The notes: generated from the sequence alone by a model not told the origin. 64,000 bases of DNA from Amycolatopsis oliviviridis (GCF_014654365.1 NZ_BNAY01000008.1:1-64000); one strand, 5' to 3'; positions 53,188 to 62,003 are shown, numbered from the stretch's first letter. Numbers and translations are program-made.

Positions 53188-53699
53188 GCCACTCTCACGA
53201 TCCGGTGCGCGGCCGCCGCGATCTCGGGGTCACGGGTCGCCACGACGACGGCCGTCCCGCGGGCCGCGACGGCGCACAGCAGATCCATGAGTTCGAGTGC
53301 GGCGAGCCCGTCGAGTTCGCCCGCCGGTTCGTCGGCGACGACGACCTCGGGTGCCCCGGCCAGGGCGACGGCGACCCCGGCCCGCGCGCCTTCCAGCGCC
53401 GACAGCTCGTCCGGGTAGGCGTCGCCACGCCCGGCGAGGCCGACCAGTCCGAGCAGGTCGGCGGCGTTCCCGGGGGAACGGCGGCCGGCGAGCCGTCCCG
53501 CCAGCAGGATGTTCTGCCCGACGGTGAGGTGGCCGAAGAGGTTCCCGCGCCTGAGCAGCACGCCGACACCGGGAGCGCCCTCGGGGGCTTCACCACTTCC
53601 GGTGGGCAGCACGGCCACACATTCGCCCGGGACGGCGAACCGGACGAGGGGGACGGATCCGGGCCCCGAGCCTGCCATGACGGCGGCACGTCGGCGCAT
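53184..53699 (-). CDS. Short ABC ATPase-like protein without Walker A
   Basis: A 171-residue protein, shorter than normal ATPase subunits (about 220). It keeps Walker B with the catalytic Glu (EVVVADEPAGELDGL) and a switch-like VATRDPEI, but the Walker A site reads LPTGSGEAP with no GKS/T, the Q-loop Gln is Arg (LLRRGNLF) and the signature is LSALEGARA. It should not bind ATP in the ordinary way. Its partner ATPase has the opposite defects, so the two may form one working site. Start ATG at 53699; it diverges from the kinase gene. Confidence 0.75.
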   Translation of the reverse strand: MRRRAAVMAGSGPGSVPLVRFAVPGECVAVLPTGSGEAPEGAPGVGVLLRRGNLFGHLTVGQNILLAGRLAGRRSPGNAADLLGLVGLAGRGDAYPDELSALEGARAGVAVALAGAPEVVVADEPAGELDGLAALELMDLLCAVAARGTAVVVATRDPEIAAAAHRIVRVA

Positions 53700-53809
53700 G
53701 GCCCCAAGGTAAAGCGAACGGGGTCAACATCGCCTTGATCTCAGGCCAACGGACGGCAAAATATCGCGTCGGGTGGGTGATCCTCTCCCGTTTCGGCCAC
53801 ACTTTGTCG

Positions 53810-55117
53810 GTGCGCCGCCGGATCGTCACCCTCACCGTGCTGGCCGCGGTGCTGGCGATCACCCTCTTCGGGGCGCCGCTGGCCATCGCGGTCGCCCGGT
53901 TCCACGAGGGCAACTCGACCCACGACCTGGAACGGGTCGCCGACACGGCCGTCCTCGACGTGACCGGCGACCTCGCCAACGGCCGGGTCCCGGAGCTCAA
54001 GCCGGTCAAACCGGACGAGGACCGGATCCGCGGCATCAAGGTCTCGGTCTACACCCCGACCGGAAGGCTCCTGGTCGGCGACGGCCCTGCCACCGAAGAC
54101 CGGTATGTCCGCGAAGCGCACTACACCGACATGGCGACCGGGACGCGCGGCGACGAGGTGGTCCTGGCCGTCCCGGTGCTCAGCGGCCCGTCGCTGGTCG
54201 GGGTGGTCCGCACCGCCCATCCGCGGTCCGAACTGGACGACCGGATCCGGCTGACCTGGCTGAAGATGGCCGGGCTCGCCGTCATCGCGATCGGGACCAG
54301 CTGGCTGATCGCGCGCCGGATCGCGACCCGGCTGGCGCGGCCGCTGGAGGATCTCGCGGGCGCCGCCGACCGCCTCGGCGAGGGCGACTTCACCGTGCGC
54401 GCCGGCCGCACCGGGGTCCGCGAAATCGATCAGGTCGCCGAAGCGCTCGACTCCACCTCCGTCCGGATCGGTGAGACGCTGGAACGGGAACGGACCTTCT
54501 CCTCCGACGCCTCCCACCAGCTGCGGACGCCGTTGACCGGGCTGCGCCTGCAGCTGGAGGCGGCACTGGAGAGCCCGGATCGCGACCCCTACGCGACGAT
54601 CCGCGACGGCATCGCGTCGGCCGACCGGCTGGAACGCACCATCGACGACCTGCTGGCGCTGGCCAAGCAGACCAGGGCCCCGCGTGCGCTGCTCGACCTC
54701 GGCAAACTCTTCGAGGAGGTCCGCCAGACCTGGCACGGCCTGCTCGCCGCACGCGGCCGCGCGCTGCGGATCAGCGGACGGGAGGCGCTGCCCGCCCGGG
54801 CGGCGGACGCGGCCGTGCGGCAGGTGCTCGCCGTGCTGCTGGACAACGCGGCGGCCCACGGCCGCGGCACGGTCACCGTCCTCGCCCGCGACGCCGGCGA
54901 CGCGCTGGCCATCGACGTGAGCGACGAGGGCGTCCTCCCCGACGGGCACGATCCGTTCGTGACCGAGGAGCGGAGCGAGGACCGCGAAGGCCACGGGATC
55001 GGGCTGCGGCTGGCGCGGAGCCTGGCCGAGGCGGAAGGCGGGCGGCTGCGGCTGACCAGCCCGTCGCCGACGACGTTCACACTGCTCTTGCCCGCCGAAC
55101 GCCCCTCCACGCAGTAA
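53810..55117 (+). CDS. Sensor histidine kinase
   Basis: A 435-residue HK from the chosen GTG. Two helices (about 5-28 and 140-160) enclose a short outer sensor region, followed by a HAMP linker, the H-box DASHQLRTPLTG, the N-box LLDNAAAHG and a late HGIGLRLAR G-box. The DSG-type G1 motif reads DVSDEGVL. Starts at 53777 and the TTG at 53735 are also possible. It is the likely partner of the regulator at 50407; the ABC operon between them lies on the other strand. Confidence 0.85.
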   Translation: MRRRIVTLTVLAAVLAITLFGAPLAIAVARFHEGNSTHDLERVADTAVLDVTGDLANGRVPELKPVKPDEDRIRGIKVSVYTPTGRLLVGDGPATEDRYVREAHYTDMATGTRGDEVVLAVPVLSGPSLVGVVRTAHPRSELDDRIRLTWLKMAGLAVIAIGTSWLIARRIATRLARPLEDLAGAADRLGEGDFTVRAGRTGVREIDQVAEALDSTSVRIGETLERERTFSSDASHQLRTPLTGLRLQLEAALESPDRDPYATIRDGIASADRLERTIDDLLALAKQTRAPRALLDLGKLFEEVRQTWHGLLAARGRALRISGREALPARAADAAVRQVLAVLLDNAAAHGRGTVTVLARDAGDALAIDVSDEGVLPDGHDPFVTEERSEDREGHGIGLRLARSLAEAEGGRLRLTSPSPTTFTLLLPAERPSTQ

Positions 55118-55133
55118 GGCCGCGCAGTAAGAA

Positions 55134-55179
55134 GGCCCGGGCCTGGCGAGCTAGGGGGGGTTACTCGCCAGGCCGGGCC
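55134..55179 (+). terminator. Hairpin after the histidine kinase gene
   Basis: GGCCCGGGCCTGGCGAG (55134-55150) pairs with CTCGCCAGGCCGGGCC (55164-55179) apart from one bulged base. It lies 16 bases after the kinase stop. The rest of the gap to 55355 shows an AT-rich patch near 55270-55300 that may hold the TetR promoter. Confidence 0.7.
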
Positions 55180-55355
55180 GGTAGGAGGCAAACGCGCCCC
55201 GACAGCGCGCACGGCATGCCACCTGAAAGAAGACGGTAAAGACCAGCGGGCCAACAGACGGTACACGCCGGATTAACTGACACTTTGCTTTTATATGTCA
55301 CAGCGATCCGGTGACCATCCAGCCGGGCTGAATCGATCGTGGGAAGATTGAAGGT

Positions 55356-55979
55356 ATGACGACCGAGCCGACGCCGAAATGGCGGAGACTGGAGCCGGAC
55401 GAGCGCAAAGAGCAGATCTTCGCCTGTGCGGCACGTCTTTTCGGCGAACGACCGTACTCTGAAGTGTCCACTTCGGACATCGCGGCGGAGGCCGGGGTGG
55501 CCAGGGGTCTGATCAACCACTACTTCGGCACGAAGCGCGAACTTTATCTGGAGATCATCCGGCGGGCGCTGACCGTGCCCCGGCTCGCGGTCGAGATCCT
55601 GCCGGACGGCCCACTGGAACTGCGCGCCGACGTGGCCATCGACTGGTTCCTGGACATGGTCACCAGCCAGGAGAAGATGTGGCTCGCCGCGATCGCGCCG
55701 GAAGGCATCGGCCGGGACCTCGAAGTCGAACGGATCCTCGAAGAGGCCGATCGCGAATCGGCGGACCGGGTACTCGAAGCGGTCGGCCTGTCCCGCGAGA
55801 GCGAACACGGCCAGGAGCTGAACGCGCTGGTCCGCGCGTTCGGCGGGATGGTCAAGGCGGCGGGCCGCGAATGGCTCGTCCGCGGTTCGCTCGACCGCTC
55901 CCAGGTGCACACCCTGCTCAGCAAATCGCTGGTCACGCTGGTCGGCGAGGTCTTCCCCGAGATCCAGCGCGCGACGTGA
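55356..55979 (+). CDS. TetR-family transcriptional regulator
   Basis: A 207-residue TetR protein. The HTH spans about residues 32-57 (YSEVSTSDIAAEAGVARGL, then INHYFGTKREL). The ligand domain is not diagnostic. GGAAG lies 10 bases before the ATG. No obvious operon partner; a hairpin follows the stop. Confidence 0.9.
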   Translation: MTTEPTPKWRRLEPDERKEQIFACAARLFGERPYSEVSTSDIAAEAGVARGLINHYFGTKRELYLEIIRRALTVPRLAVEILPDGPLELRADVAIDWFLDMVTSQEKMWLAAIAPEGIGRDLEVERILEEADRESADRVLEAVGLSRESEHGQELNALVRAFGGMVKAAGREWLVRGSLDRSQVHTLLSKSLVTLVGEVFPEIQRAT

Positions 55980-56023
55980 GAAGCCCCCGGCACCTCGAGG
56001 GGGAGGTTGGTGCCAGGGGCTTC
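55980..56023 (+). terminator. Hairpin after the TetR gene
   Basis: GAAGCCCCCGGCACC (55980-55994) pairs with GGTGCCAGGGGCTTC (56009-56023) with one mismatch, directly after the stop. A second small palindrome, ACCGGTG/CACCGGT (56027-56046), follows before the convergent TetR gene. Confidence 0.75.
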
Positions 56024-56073
56024 GGAACCGGTGACTGAGCACCGGTATTCCTCCACACTACGCCGATTCCCTG

Positions 56074-56811
56074 TCAGCGCTCTGTCAAACTTCCGAGCGT
56101 GTCCAACTGGCTGAGCCGGAGTTCGAGCCCGTCGAGGCAGCGCTCGACCGCGTAACCGTAGAGCCGCTCGTAGTAACCGGCCGCGAGATCGGGGTCGGCG
56201 ACCAGCGCCGCGACCGATTCGCCCAGCGCCGCCATCCCCGGCAGGTCCGTGCGGGTGCGGTACGCCGCGTAGCCCTCGGTGCGGTCCAGCTGCAGCGCCA
56301 TCGCGCTCTCGCGGTCGTCCTCCATCGCGACGAACTGGCAGGCGGTGGCGAGCAGCAGGTTGTAGGCGAACGGCGCCTCGGTGCCGAACCCGGCCGCGAG
56401 CAGGCGGCCGATGCCGGTGTTCATGGTCGGCACGGCGGCGGCGACCGACGGCCCGAACAGGGCCAGCCGCCGCGCCGAACCGGGATAGCGGCGCAGCACG
56501 GTCCGCACGGTGGGCAGGAACTCGGTGAACCACTCCCGCCACGGCAGGGCCTCCTCGGGCAGGGTCAGCTCCCCGACCACCCGGTCCAGCACCGCGACGA
56601 CGACGGTGTCCCGGTCGCCCACGTGGTGGTAGACCACCGCGGGGTAGGCGTCGACGGCGGCCGCGAGCTGCCGCAGGGTCCAGTTCTCCAAACCGGACTC
56701 GGCCGACAGCTCCAGCGCGGCGTCGATGATCCGGTCCTTGGTGACCGCCGGCCGTCCGGAAGCCACGCGTGACCGCGGCCGGGAGCCCGTGTCTTCGGAG
56801 AAAGTCGGCAT
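56074..56811 (-). CDS. TetR-family transcriptional regulator (TetR_C type)
   Basis: A 245-residue regulator. The N-terminal HTH is NWTLRQLAAAVDAYPAVVYH, then HVGDRDTV, and the C-terminal part resembles the TetR class that binds tetracycline-like ligands. I use the ATG at 56811; longer frames would cover the divergent promoter. The 61-bp gap to the hydrolase gene holds TACCG (56818-56822) and CGGTGGTA (56834-56841), a weak inverted pair. It probably controls the hydrolase. Confidence 0.88.
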   Translation of the reverse strand: MPTFSEDTGSRPRSRVASGRPAVTKDRIIDAALELSAESGLENWTLRQLAAAVDAYPAVVYHHVGDRDTVVVAVLDRVVGELTLPEEALPWREWFTEFLPTVRTVLRRYPGSARRLALFGPSVAAAVPTMNTGIGRLLAAGFGTEAPFAYNLLLATACQFVAMEDDRESAMALQLDRTEGYAAYRTRTDLPGMAALGESVAALVADPDLAAGYYERLYGYAVERCLDGLELRLSQLDTLGSLTER

Positions 56812-56872
56812 GCGGGCTACCGTATCCGCATTCCGGTGGTACTGAAGTGGGGGCTTCCGGCAGGATCGGGCC

Positions 56873-57742
56873 ATGCCCCGCGCGCGTGTGAACGGTCTCG
56901 AACTCGAGTACGACACCTTCGGTTCCCCCGCGGACCCGCCGCTCGTCCTGGTGATGGGCCTCGGCGCCCAGATGGTCACCTGGGAGATCGGCTTCTGCGA
57001 CCTGCTCGCCGAGGGCGGGTTCCACGTCGTGCGGTTCGACAACCGCGACATCGGTCTCTCGTCCTATCTGGACGACCTCCCCGCGCCGGATCTGGCCGCG
57101 CTCGCCGCGGGCGACCTGACCTCCGCGCCGTACCTGCTCTCGGATCTCGCGTCCGACATCACCGGCTTGTTCGACGCGCTCGGGTTCGTCCGCGCGCACG
57201 TCGTCGGCGCGTCGATGGGCGGGATGATCGTCCAGCAGCTCGCGATCGACTCGCCGGACCGGCTGCTCAGCCTCACCTCGATCATGTCGACCACCGGGGA
57301 TCCCTCGGTCGGGCATCCGGAGCCCGCCGCGCTCGCCGGGCTGACCCGGCCGCCCGCCGCCACCCGCGAGCAGGCCATCGAGGACGGCATCGCGTGGTTC
57401 AAGCTCGTGGGCTCGCCGGGTCACCCCTCCGACGAGGAGTTCCTGCGGATGAAGGCCACCCGCAACTACGACCGGGCGAACCATCCGGCGGGCGCGTTGC
57501 GGCAGGCCGCCGCCGTCGTCGCTTCGGGTGACCGCACCGCGAAGCTGCGCGAGGTCCGCGTCCCGACGCTGGTCATCCACGGTGAGAGCGACCCGTTGAT
57601 CAACGTCAGCGGCGGGAAGGCCACCGCGGAGGCGATCCCGGACGCCGAACTGCTGCTGTTCCCCGGAATGGGTCACGAACTGCCGAAACAGCTGTGGCCC
57701 GCGCTCGCCGAGGCCGTCGTCACGCACGCGCGCAAGGCCTGA
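56873..57742 (+). CDS. Alpha/beta hydrolase, aclacinomycin-methylesterase-like
   Basis: A 289-residue hydrolase. The early FDNRDIGLS and the nucleophile VGASMGGMI match the RdmC/aclacinomycin methylesterase group; the acid is in HGESDPLI and the His in GMGHELP. These enzymes cut esters of aromatic polyketides and other substrates, and many are simple housekeeping esterases. It diverges from a TetR regulator, which may respond to its substrate. Confidence 0.85.
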   Translation: MPRARVNGLELEYDTFGSPADPPLVLVMGLGAQMVTWEIGFCDLLAEGGFHVVRFDNRDIGLSSYLDDLPAPDLAALAAGDLTSAPYLLSDLASDITGLFDALGFVRAHVVGASMGGMIVQQLAIDSPDRLLSLTSIMSTTGDPSVGHPEPAALAGLTRPPAATREQAIEDGIAWFKLVGSPGHPSDEEFLRMKATRNYDRANHPAGALRQAAAVVASGDRTAKLREVRVPTLVIHGESDPLINVSGGKATAEAIPDAELLLFPGMGHELPKQLWPALAEAVVTHARKA

Positions 57743-57790
57743 CGCGCCAGGATTTCGCCAAAGGTACCGGCCTTTCGCCGGCCGGTGGGT

Positions 57791-59014
57791 TCAGCGGGCG
57801 ACGACCATCGCGACCACGGTCGTGAAGGATCCGCCGACGTTCAAGGTCAGCACGTTCCGCACACCGTCGATCTGAAGCGGCCCGGCGGTCCCCGCGACCT
57901 GGCGCGCGGCGTCGTGCACCATCCGCACCCCGGTCGCGCCGACCGGATGCCCGAGCCCGAGCAGCCCGCCGCCCGGGTTCACCGGGAGGACGCCGTCCCG
58001 CGCGATCCCGCCGGATTCGATCAGCCGTCCCGCCGCCCCCGGCGGGGCGGCACCGAGGTGTTCCAGCGCCACGAGCGCGGTGATGGTGAAACAGTCGTGC
58101 AGCTCGACGACGTCGATCTCCTCGGCGCTGGGGACCTTCGCGCGCCAGTACGCGTCGAGCACCGCGCCCCGCAGATGCGGGAACAGGTACTCGTGCCCTT
58201 CGGCGCGATCCAGCTTGCCCCGCAACGACAAATGCGCCGTCCGATGGCCGAAGCCCGCCAGCCGGGGGACGGTCGAGAGGTCACGGCCGACGCGTTTCGC
58301 CCAGTCGGCGGCGAATTCCGGTGAGGCGAGCACGATCGCGGCGGCCCCGTCGGAGATGCGGCCGCAGTCGTTCTTGCGCAGGACACCGGCCACGACCGGG
58401 TTCAGCCGGTCGTCCTGCTCGAACGAGCCGTCGGGAAAGCCCCAGTCCCGCGCCTGCGCCATCGGGTTGAGCGCGGCGTTCGCGAAAGCGTTGCGGGCGA
58501 ACAGGCCGAGGTGCGCGGGATCGAGTCCGTACCGCCAGTCGTAGACGTCGGCGATGTCGGAGAACAAGGCGGGCCAAGGGAATTCGGCCGATCGAGCCTC
58601 CTCGCCGACCCAGGCCGCGGAGCCGAGATGACCGGCCGCGGACCGCGCGTCGGTGTTGCGCATGAGCTCCAGCCCGGTCACCAGCGCGACGTCGTACCGC
58701 CCGGACTCGATGTCCGAACTCGCGGCGAGCACCGCCGTCCCGCCCGAGGCGCACGCGGCCTCGTGCCGGACGCTCGGCACGCCGTCCAGATCGGGGATCG
58801 CCGCCACCAGCAGCCCGCCGAGGTGGGCCTGGCCCGCGAACAGCTCGGCGGCCAGGTTGGCGACGTGGGCGACACCGATGTCGCACGTCTCGACCTGCGC
58901 GTCCACCAGTGCGTCGGGCACGACTTCGGCGAGCATCTCGAAGAGCCCGCCGCCCTCTTTCGCGAAGTTCCGCGCGAAATCGGTCTGTGCCCCGCCCAGT
59001 ACGAAGACCGTCAT
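57791..59014 (-). CDS. Thiolase-family (SCP-x-like) acyl-CoA acetyltransferase
   Basis: A 407-residue thiolase. The nucleophilic Cys is in EAACASGGTA, and VELHDCFTI and NPGGGLLGLGHPVGATG carry the other catalytic residues, in the pattern of SCP-x/nonspecific lipid-transfer thiolases. These cleave 3-ketoacyl-CoA, often from branched or sterol side chains. The small OB-fold (DUF35) partner usually next to such genes is absent. I start at MTVFVLGG (59014); the longer frame would run through the upstream hairpins. Confidence 0.85.
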   Translation of the reverse strand: MTVFVLGGAQTDFARNFAKEGGGLFEMLAEVVPDALVDAQVETCDIGVAHVANLAAELFAGQAHLGGLLVAAIPDLDGVPSVRHEAACASGGTAVLAASSDIESGRYDVALVTGLELMRNTDARSAAGHLGSAAWVGEEARSAEFPWPALFSDIADVYDWRYGLDPAHLGLFARNAFANAALNPMAQARDWGFPDGSFEQDDRLNPVVAGVLRKNDCGRISDGAAAIVLASPEFAADWAKRVGRDLSTVPRLAGFGHRTAHLSLRGKLDRAEGHEYLFPHLRGAVLDAYWRAKVPSAEEIDVVELHDCFTITALVALEHLGAAPPGAAGRLIESGGIARDGVLPVNPGGGLLGLGHPVGATGVRMVHDAARQVAGTAGPLQIDGVRNVLTLNVGGSFTTVVAMVVAR

Positions 59015-59055
59015 CGGCCCGTTCCGCCTTCTGCCTTCTGGTTCTGGTGCCGTGC

Positions 59056-59152
59056 CCGGGTCGCCCCACCCCCTGGAAGGGGCGACCCGGACGGCGGCTT
59101 TTCCGGCCCTTCGCCGCCTGCCCACACCCCTCTGGTGGGCGGGCGCGAAGGG
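59056..59152 (-). terminator. Two hairpins between the carotenoid oxygenase and the thiolase
   Basis: CCGGGTCGCCCC (59056-59067) pairs perfectly with its complement at 59079-59090. A second, imperfect stem starts CCCTTCGCC near 59107 and ends near 59152. Together they probably separate the carotenoid oxygenase transcript from the thiolase gene. Confidence 0.65.
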
Positions 59153-59158
59153 GATCAC

Positions 59159-60631
59159 TCAGTTACAGGAAGGTTCCAGCTGATCCGCCCGTACCCAGGT
59201 CGCGTGAAAACCGAGCGGGACACGCTGGGGCAACAGGACCCTGGCCACGGGTCCGGCAGTGAGATCGGCGGCGTCGAAGATGTCCAGCTCCGAGCGCCCC
59301 TCACGCTCGTCCTGGACGAAGGTCACCAGATAGCCGTCATCGGAATCGGCGGCCGCGCCGTCGCGGGGTGCGAACGGCGCCTCACTGCCCCACCGGCCCG
59401 GACCGAACCGATGTTCGGTCTTGGTGCCGGCACGATTGTCGTAACACACCAGGCCGTCGAACTTGAGCGTCGAGTCCGGCGAGATGTGCACCGCGTAGGA
59501 GAAGCGATTCCGGCCGCCGACCACCCTCGAGTCGACGGACGGAAATTCGGTGTTGTCGTCGTCGAGCTGGTTCTCCAGGCACTGCCCGGTCCGCAGGTTG
59601 AACCGGTAGCGGTGCAGCGAAGCGTCCAGCCGCAGGTACGAAAGCATCTTGGCGAGCGGTGTGTGCGCGTCTGCTCGTGGCTGCGGACGCTGGACGCGGC
59701 AGACGTCGAGGACGATCTCCTCGCCCTGCTCCCAGGCGTTGACGACGTGGTAGATGTAGCACGGGCCGGCTTCGAACCAGCGGATCTGGCTACCGTTGCC
59801 GTAGCGAGGCAGCACCCCGAACCGGCTCGGCAGCGAGCGGTCGAACAGCAGCTTGTGCCTGCCGTTGCGCGCCGCTTCCAGGTCCTGGATCAGCGGCAGG
59901 TCCATCAGGACGGCGTAGTTCTCGGTGATCGCCATGTCGTGCGGCAGCCGCGGTCCGGGGAGTTCGATCTCGGTCGTGCTCGCGACCTTGCCGTCCGCGC
60001 TGATCACGCCGTAGCGCAGGTACGGCGGCCGCGGCCCGTAGTCGAACCAGAACATCTCGCCGGTGCGCTCGTCGACCTTCGGGTGGGCCATCATGTCGCC
60101 GACCAGCGTGCCGAGGAAGTCTTCGGCGCCCAGCGTCTCCAAGGAGAGCGGGTCGACCGCGTACGGCGTGCCGCACATGTACCAGGTGGAGAGCACCTGG
60201 CCGCGATGGAAGATCAGGTCGGTGTTGGCGCTGTCCTTGGCTTTCAGCCCGTGCGTGTTGCCGAACGGGTTGCCTTTGGGCGACTCCATGACGCCCTTCC
60301 AGAGCGCCTTGCCCGCCTCGGATTCGGCCTCGAAGGCCTTGGTGCGGATCCAGCGGTTGCGGTAGCGGGCCTTGCCGTTCTCCAGGTGGACGGCGTGGAT
60401 CATGCCGTCGCCGTCGAACCAGTGGTAGCGGCCCTCCGGCTCGAACCGGGGGTTGGGCCCGTTGCGCAGGTACACGCCGTTGAGGTCGTTGGGGATCTTG
60501 CCGATGACCTCGAGATCGCTCGCGTCGATCTCTTCGCCGACCGGGGCGTAGACGCCCATCAGGTACGGGTTGACCTCGGGTTCCCCGGTGGCGGCGGCCA
60601 CCAGGATCGGCTGGTCGGAGGTGCTCGTCAT
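59159..60631 (-). CDS. Carotenoid oxygenase family protein
   Basis: A 490-residue non-heme iron dioxygenase of the carotenoid cleavage/lignostilbene family. The N-terminal GVYLRNGPNPRF with WFDGDGMIHAV is diagnostic. The four iron His come from NTHGL-type, MAHPKVD, LPHDMAI, IYHVVNAW and GFHATWV segments along the propeller. It cleaves a C=C bond of a carotenoid, apocarotenoid or stilbene; the substrate cannot be told from sequence. A strong GGGGAGAA site sets the ATG at 60631. It faces the tandem HxlR regulator across a promoter with two direct repeats. Confidence 0.92.
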   Translation of the reverse strand: MTSTSDQPILVAAATGEPEVNPYLMGVYAPVGEEIDASDLEVIGKIPNDLNGVYLRNGPNPRFEPEGRYHWFDGDGMIHAVHLENGKARYRNRWIRTKAFEAESEAGKALWKGVMESPKGNPFGNTHGLKAKDSANTDLIFHRGQVLSTWYMCGTPYAVDPLSLETLGAEDFLGTLVGDMMAHPKVDERTGEMFWFDYGPRPPYLRYGVISADGKVASTTEIELPGPRLPHDMAITENYAVLMDLPLIQDLEAARNGRHKLLFDRSLPSRFGVLPRYGNGSQIRWFEAGPCYIYHVVNAWEQGEEIVLDVCRVQRPQPRADAHTPLAKMLSYLRLDASLHRYRFNLRTGQCLENQLDDDNTEFPSVDSRVVGGRNRFSYAVHISPDSTLKFDGLVCYDNRAGTKTEHRFGPGRWGSEAPFAPRDGAAADSDDGYLVTFVQDEREGRSELDIFDAADLTAGPVARVLLPQRVPLGFHATWVRADQLEPSCN

Positions 60632-60671
60632 CGGTTCTCCCCGGTTGGTTCGCGTTGACCGATTGGCTGAG

Positions 60672-60723
60672 ACACTATGATTTCTGTAGTCAGCTGTCAA
60701 TAGGCTTCTTTTGCTGTAGTCAG
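60672..60723 (-). promoter_or_regulatory. Promoter of the carotenoid oxygenase with two direct-repeat operators
   Basis: On the minus strand, TTGACA (60695-60700) is 17 bases from TAGTGT (60672-60677), a good sigma-70-type promoter. The 10-base direct repeat CTGTAGTCAG lies inside its spacer (60684-60693) and again exactly 30 bases upstream (60714-60723), about three helical turns. A two-domain regulator could bind both. Confidence 0.65.
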
Positions 60724-60762
60724 TAGTACGCTGACGGCGACACCACCCTCGGAAGGAACCAC

Positions 60763-61728
60763 GTGACAGAGGCGACGGCGCACCGCGTCAGGCCGGCAGG
60801 CGATCCGCTGCGCCGGGCGCTCGAACTGCTCGGCGACCAGTGGACCCTGTTGATCCTGCAGAGCCTTTTCCTGCGCTTCCGCCGTTACGAGGAACTCCGG
60901 CTGCGGCTGGGCATCTCCCCCACCGCGCTGTCCGGGCGGCTGCGCGAAATGGTCGACGCGGGCATGCTCGTCCGCACGCCGTACCGCGACGCGCGGCGCA
61001 CGCGGCACGAGTACCGGCTCACCGAACGCGGCCTCGAACTGTGGCCGCTGCTGATCTCGATCTGGGCGTGGGAACGGGAATGGGTCGAAGGACGGCGGGC
61101 CGTGCTGCCGACACTGATCCACCTCGACTGCGAACTGGCCACCTCGGCGCCGCTCGGCTGCGCCACCTGCGAACGCCGCGTCGACGCCCGCGACGTCCGC
61201 GCGCGACGGCTCGACGACACCGGCGTCGTCGAAGCGACCGCGACGAAACGCTTCCGCCGCAAAGACGCCGAGTCCCTCGCGGGCGATCCGCTGATGTTCT
61301 TCCCGGACACCATGGAACTCCTCGGCGACCGCTGGTCGACCGGCCTGGTCGTGAGCGCGCTGCTCGGGGCACGGCACTTCTCGGAGTTCGAACGCGAGCT
61401 CGGCATCGGGCCGAGCGTGCTCTCGGGCAGGCTGTCGAAACTCGTGGAGGTCGGCGTGCTGCGGACCGGGATCGCGAAGACCCGCACCGACGCGCACGAC
61501 TACCGGCTGACGGCGAAAGGCCTCGCGTTCTTCCCCGCCCTGGCCTTCATCGCCGAGTGGTCACGGGGGTTCGAGGCGCCGGGGCAGGAACCCGACATCA
61601 CGCTGGACCACGTGGACTGCGGCAACCGGCTGAAGCCGATCCTGCTGTGCGACCACTGCTGGCGGCCCCTGCGGCGGAACCGGATCCAGTTCGGCGGCCC
61701 GGTCCAGCTGCCCGCCCCGCCCAGGTGA
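60763..61728 (+). CDS. Tandem HxlR-type winged-helix regulator with two zinc-ribbon-like ends
   Basis: A 321-residue protein made of two HxlR units. The first (about 12-110) and second (about 178-275) each have the LLGDQWTLLIL / LLGDRWSTGLV helix and the ALSGRLREM / VLSGRLSKL recognition region. After each comes an HxDC then CxxC set (HLDC with CATC; HVDC with CDHC), which would bind a metal ion. Ordinary HxlR proteins are single domains of about 110 residues acting as dimers. The GTG follows GGAAGGAA. It is divergent from the carotenoid oxygenase and likely regulates it. Confidence 0.85.
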   Translation: MTEATAHRVRPAGDPLRRALELLGDQWTLLILQSLFLRFRRYEELRLRLGISPTALSGRLREMVDAGMLVRTPYRDARRTRHEYRLTERGLELWPLLISIWAWEREWVEGRRAVLPTLIHLDCELATSAPLGCATCERRVDARDVRARRLDDTGVVEATATKRFRRKDAESLAGDPLMFFPDTMELLGDRWSTGLVVSALLGARHFSEFERELGIGPSVLSGRLSKLVEVGVLRTGIAKTRTDAHDYRLTAKGLAFFPALAFIAEWSRGFEAPGQEPDITLDHVDCGNRLKPILLCDHCWRPLRRNRIQFGGPVQLPAPPR

Positions 61729-61802
61729 CGTAAATCGACTCGCCAAGCCGTTCCGTTCCTGACAGGCTGACGTGGTCACACGTCGTCACCTCGGAGGTAG
61801 CA

Positions 61803-61991
61803 ATGACTGAACCGGCACCGTCCCCAGCGGATGGCGAAGAGGACGACACGAAGCGCAAGTTCCGTGAGGCCCTGGAGCGCAAGCAGGCTCAGGCCCGCTC
61901 CGGATCGGCCCACGAGAACGGCGGCGGGAAGAACCTGCACGCGCACGGCCCGGCCGCGAACAAGCGCACCTTCCGCCGGAAGAGCGGCTGA
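61803..61991 (+). CDS. DUF5302 small protein
   Basis: A 62-residue, highly charged protein matching the DUF5302 family (KRKFREALERKQAQARSG, ending NKRTFRRKSG). It has no membrane segment and is probably largely disordered or nucleic-acid-binding; function unknown. A GGAGGTA site precedes the ATG. It is followed by a long perfect palindrome. Confidence 0.8.
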   Translation: MTEPAPSPADGEEDDTKRKFREALERKQAQARSGSAHENGGGKNLHAHGPAANKRTFRRKSG

Positions 61992-62003
61992 GTTCCCGGC
62001 CCG

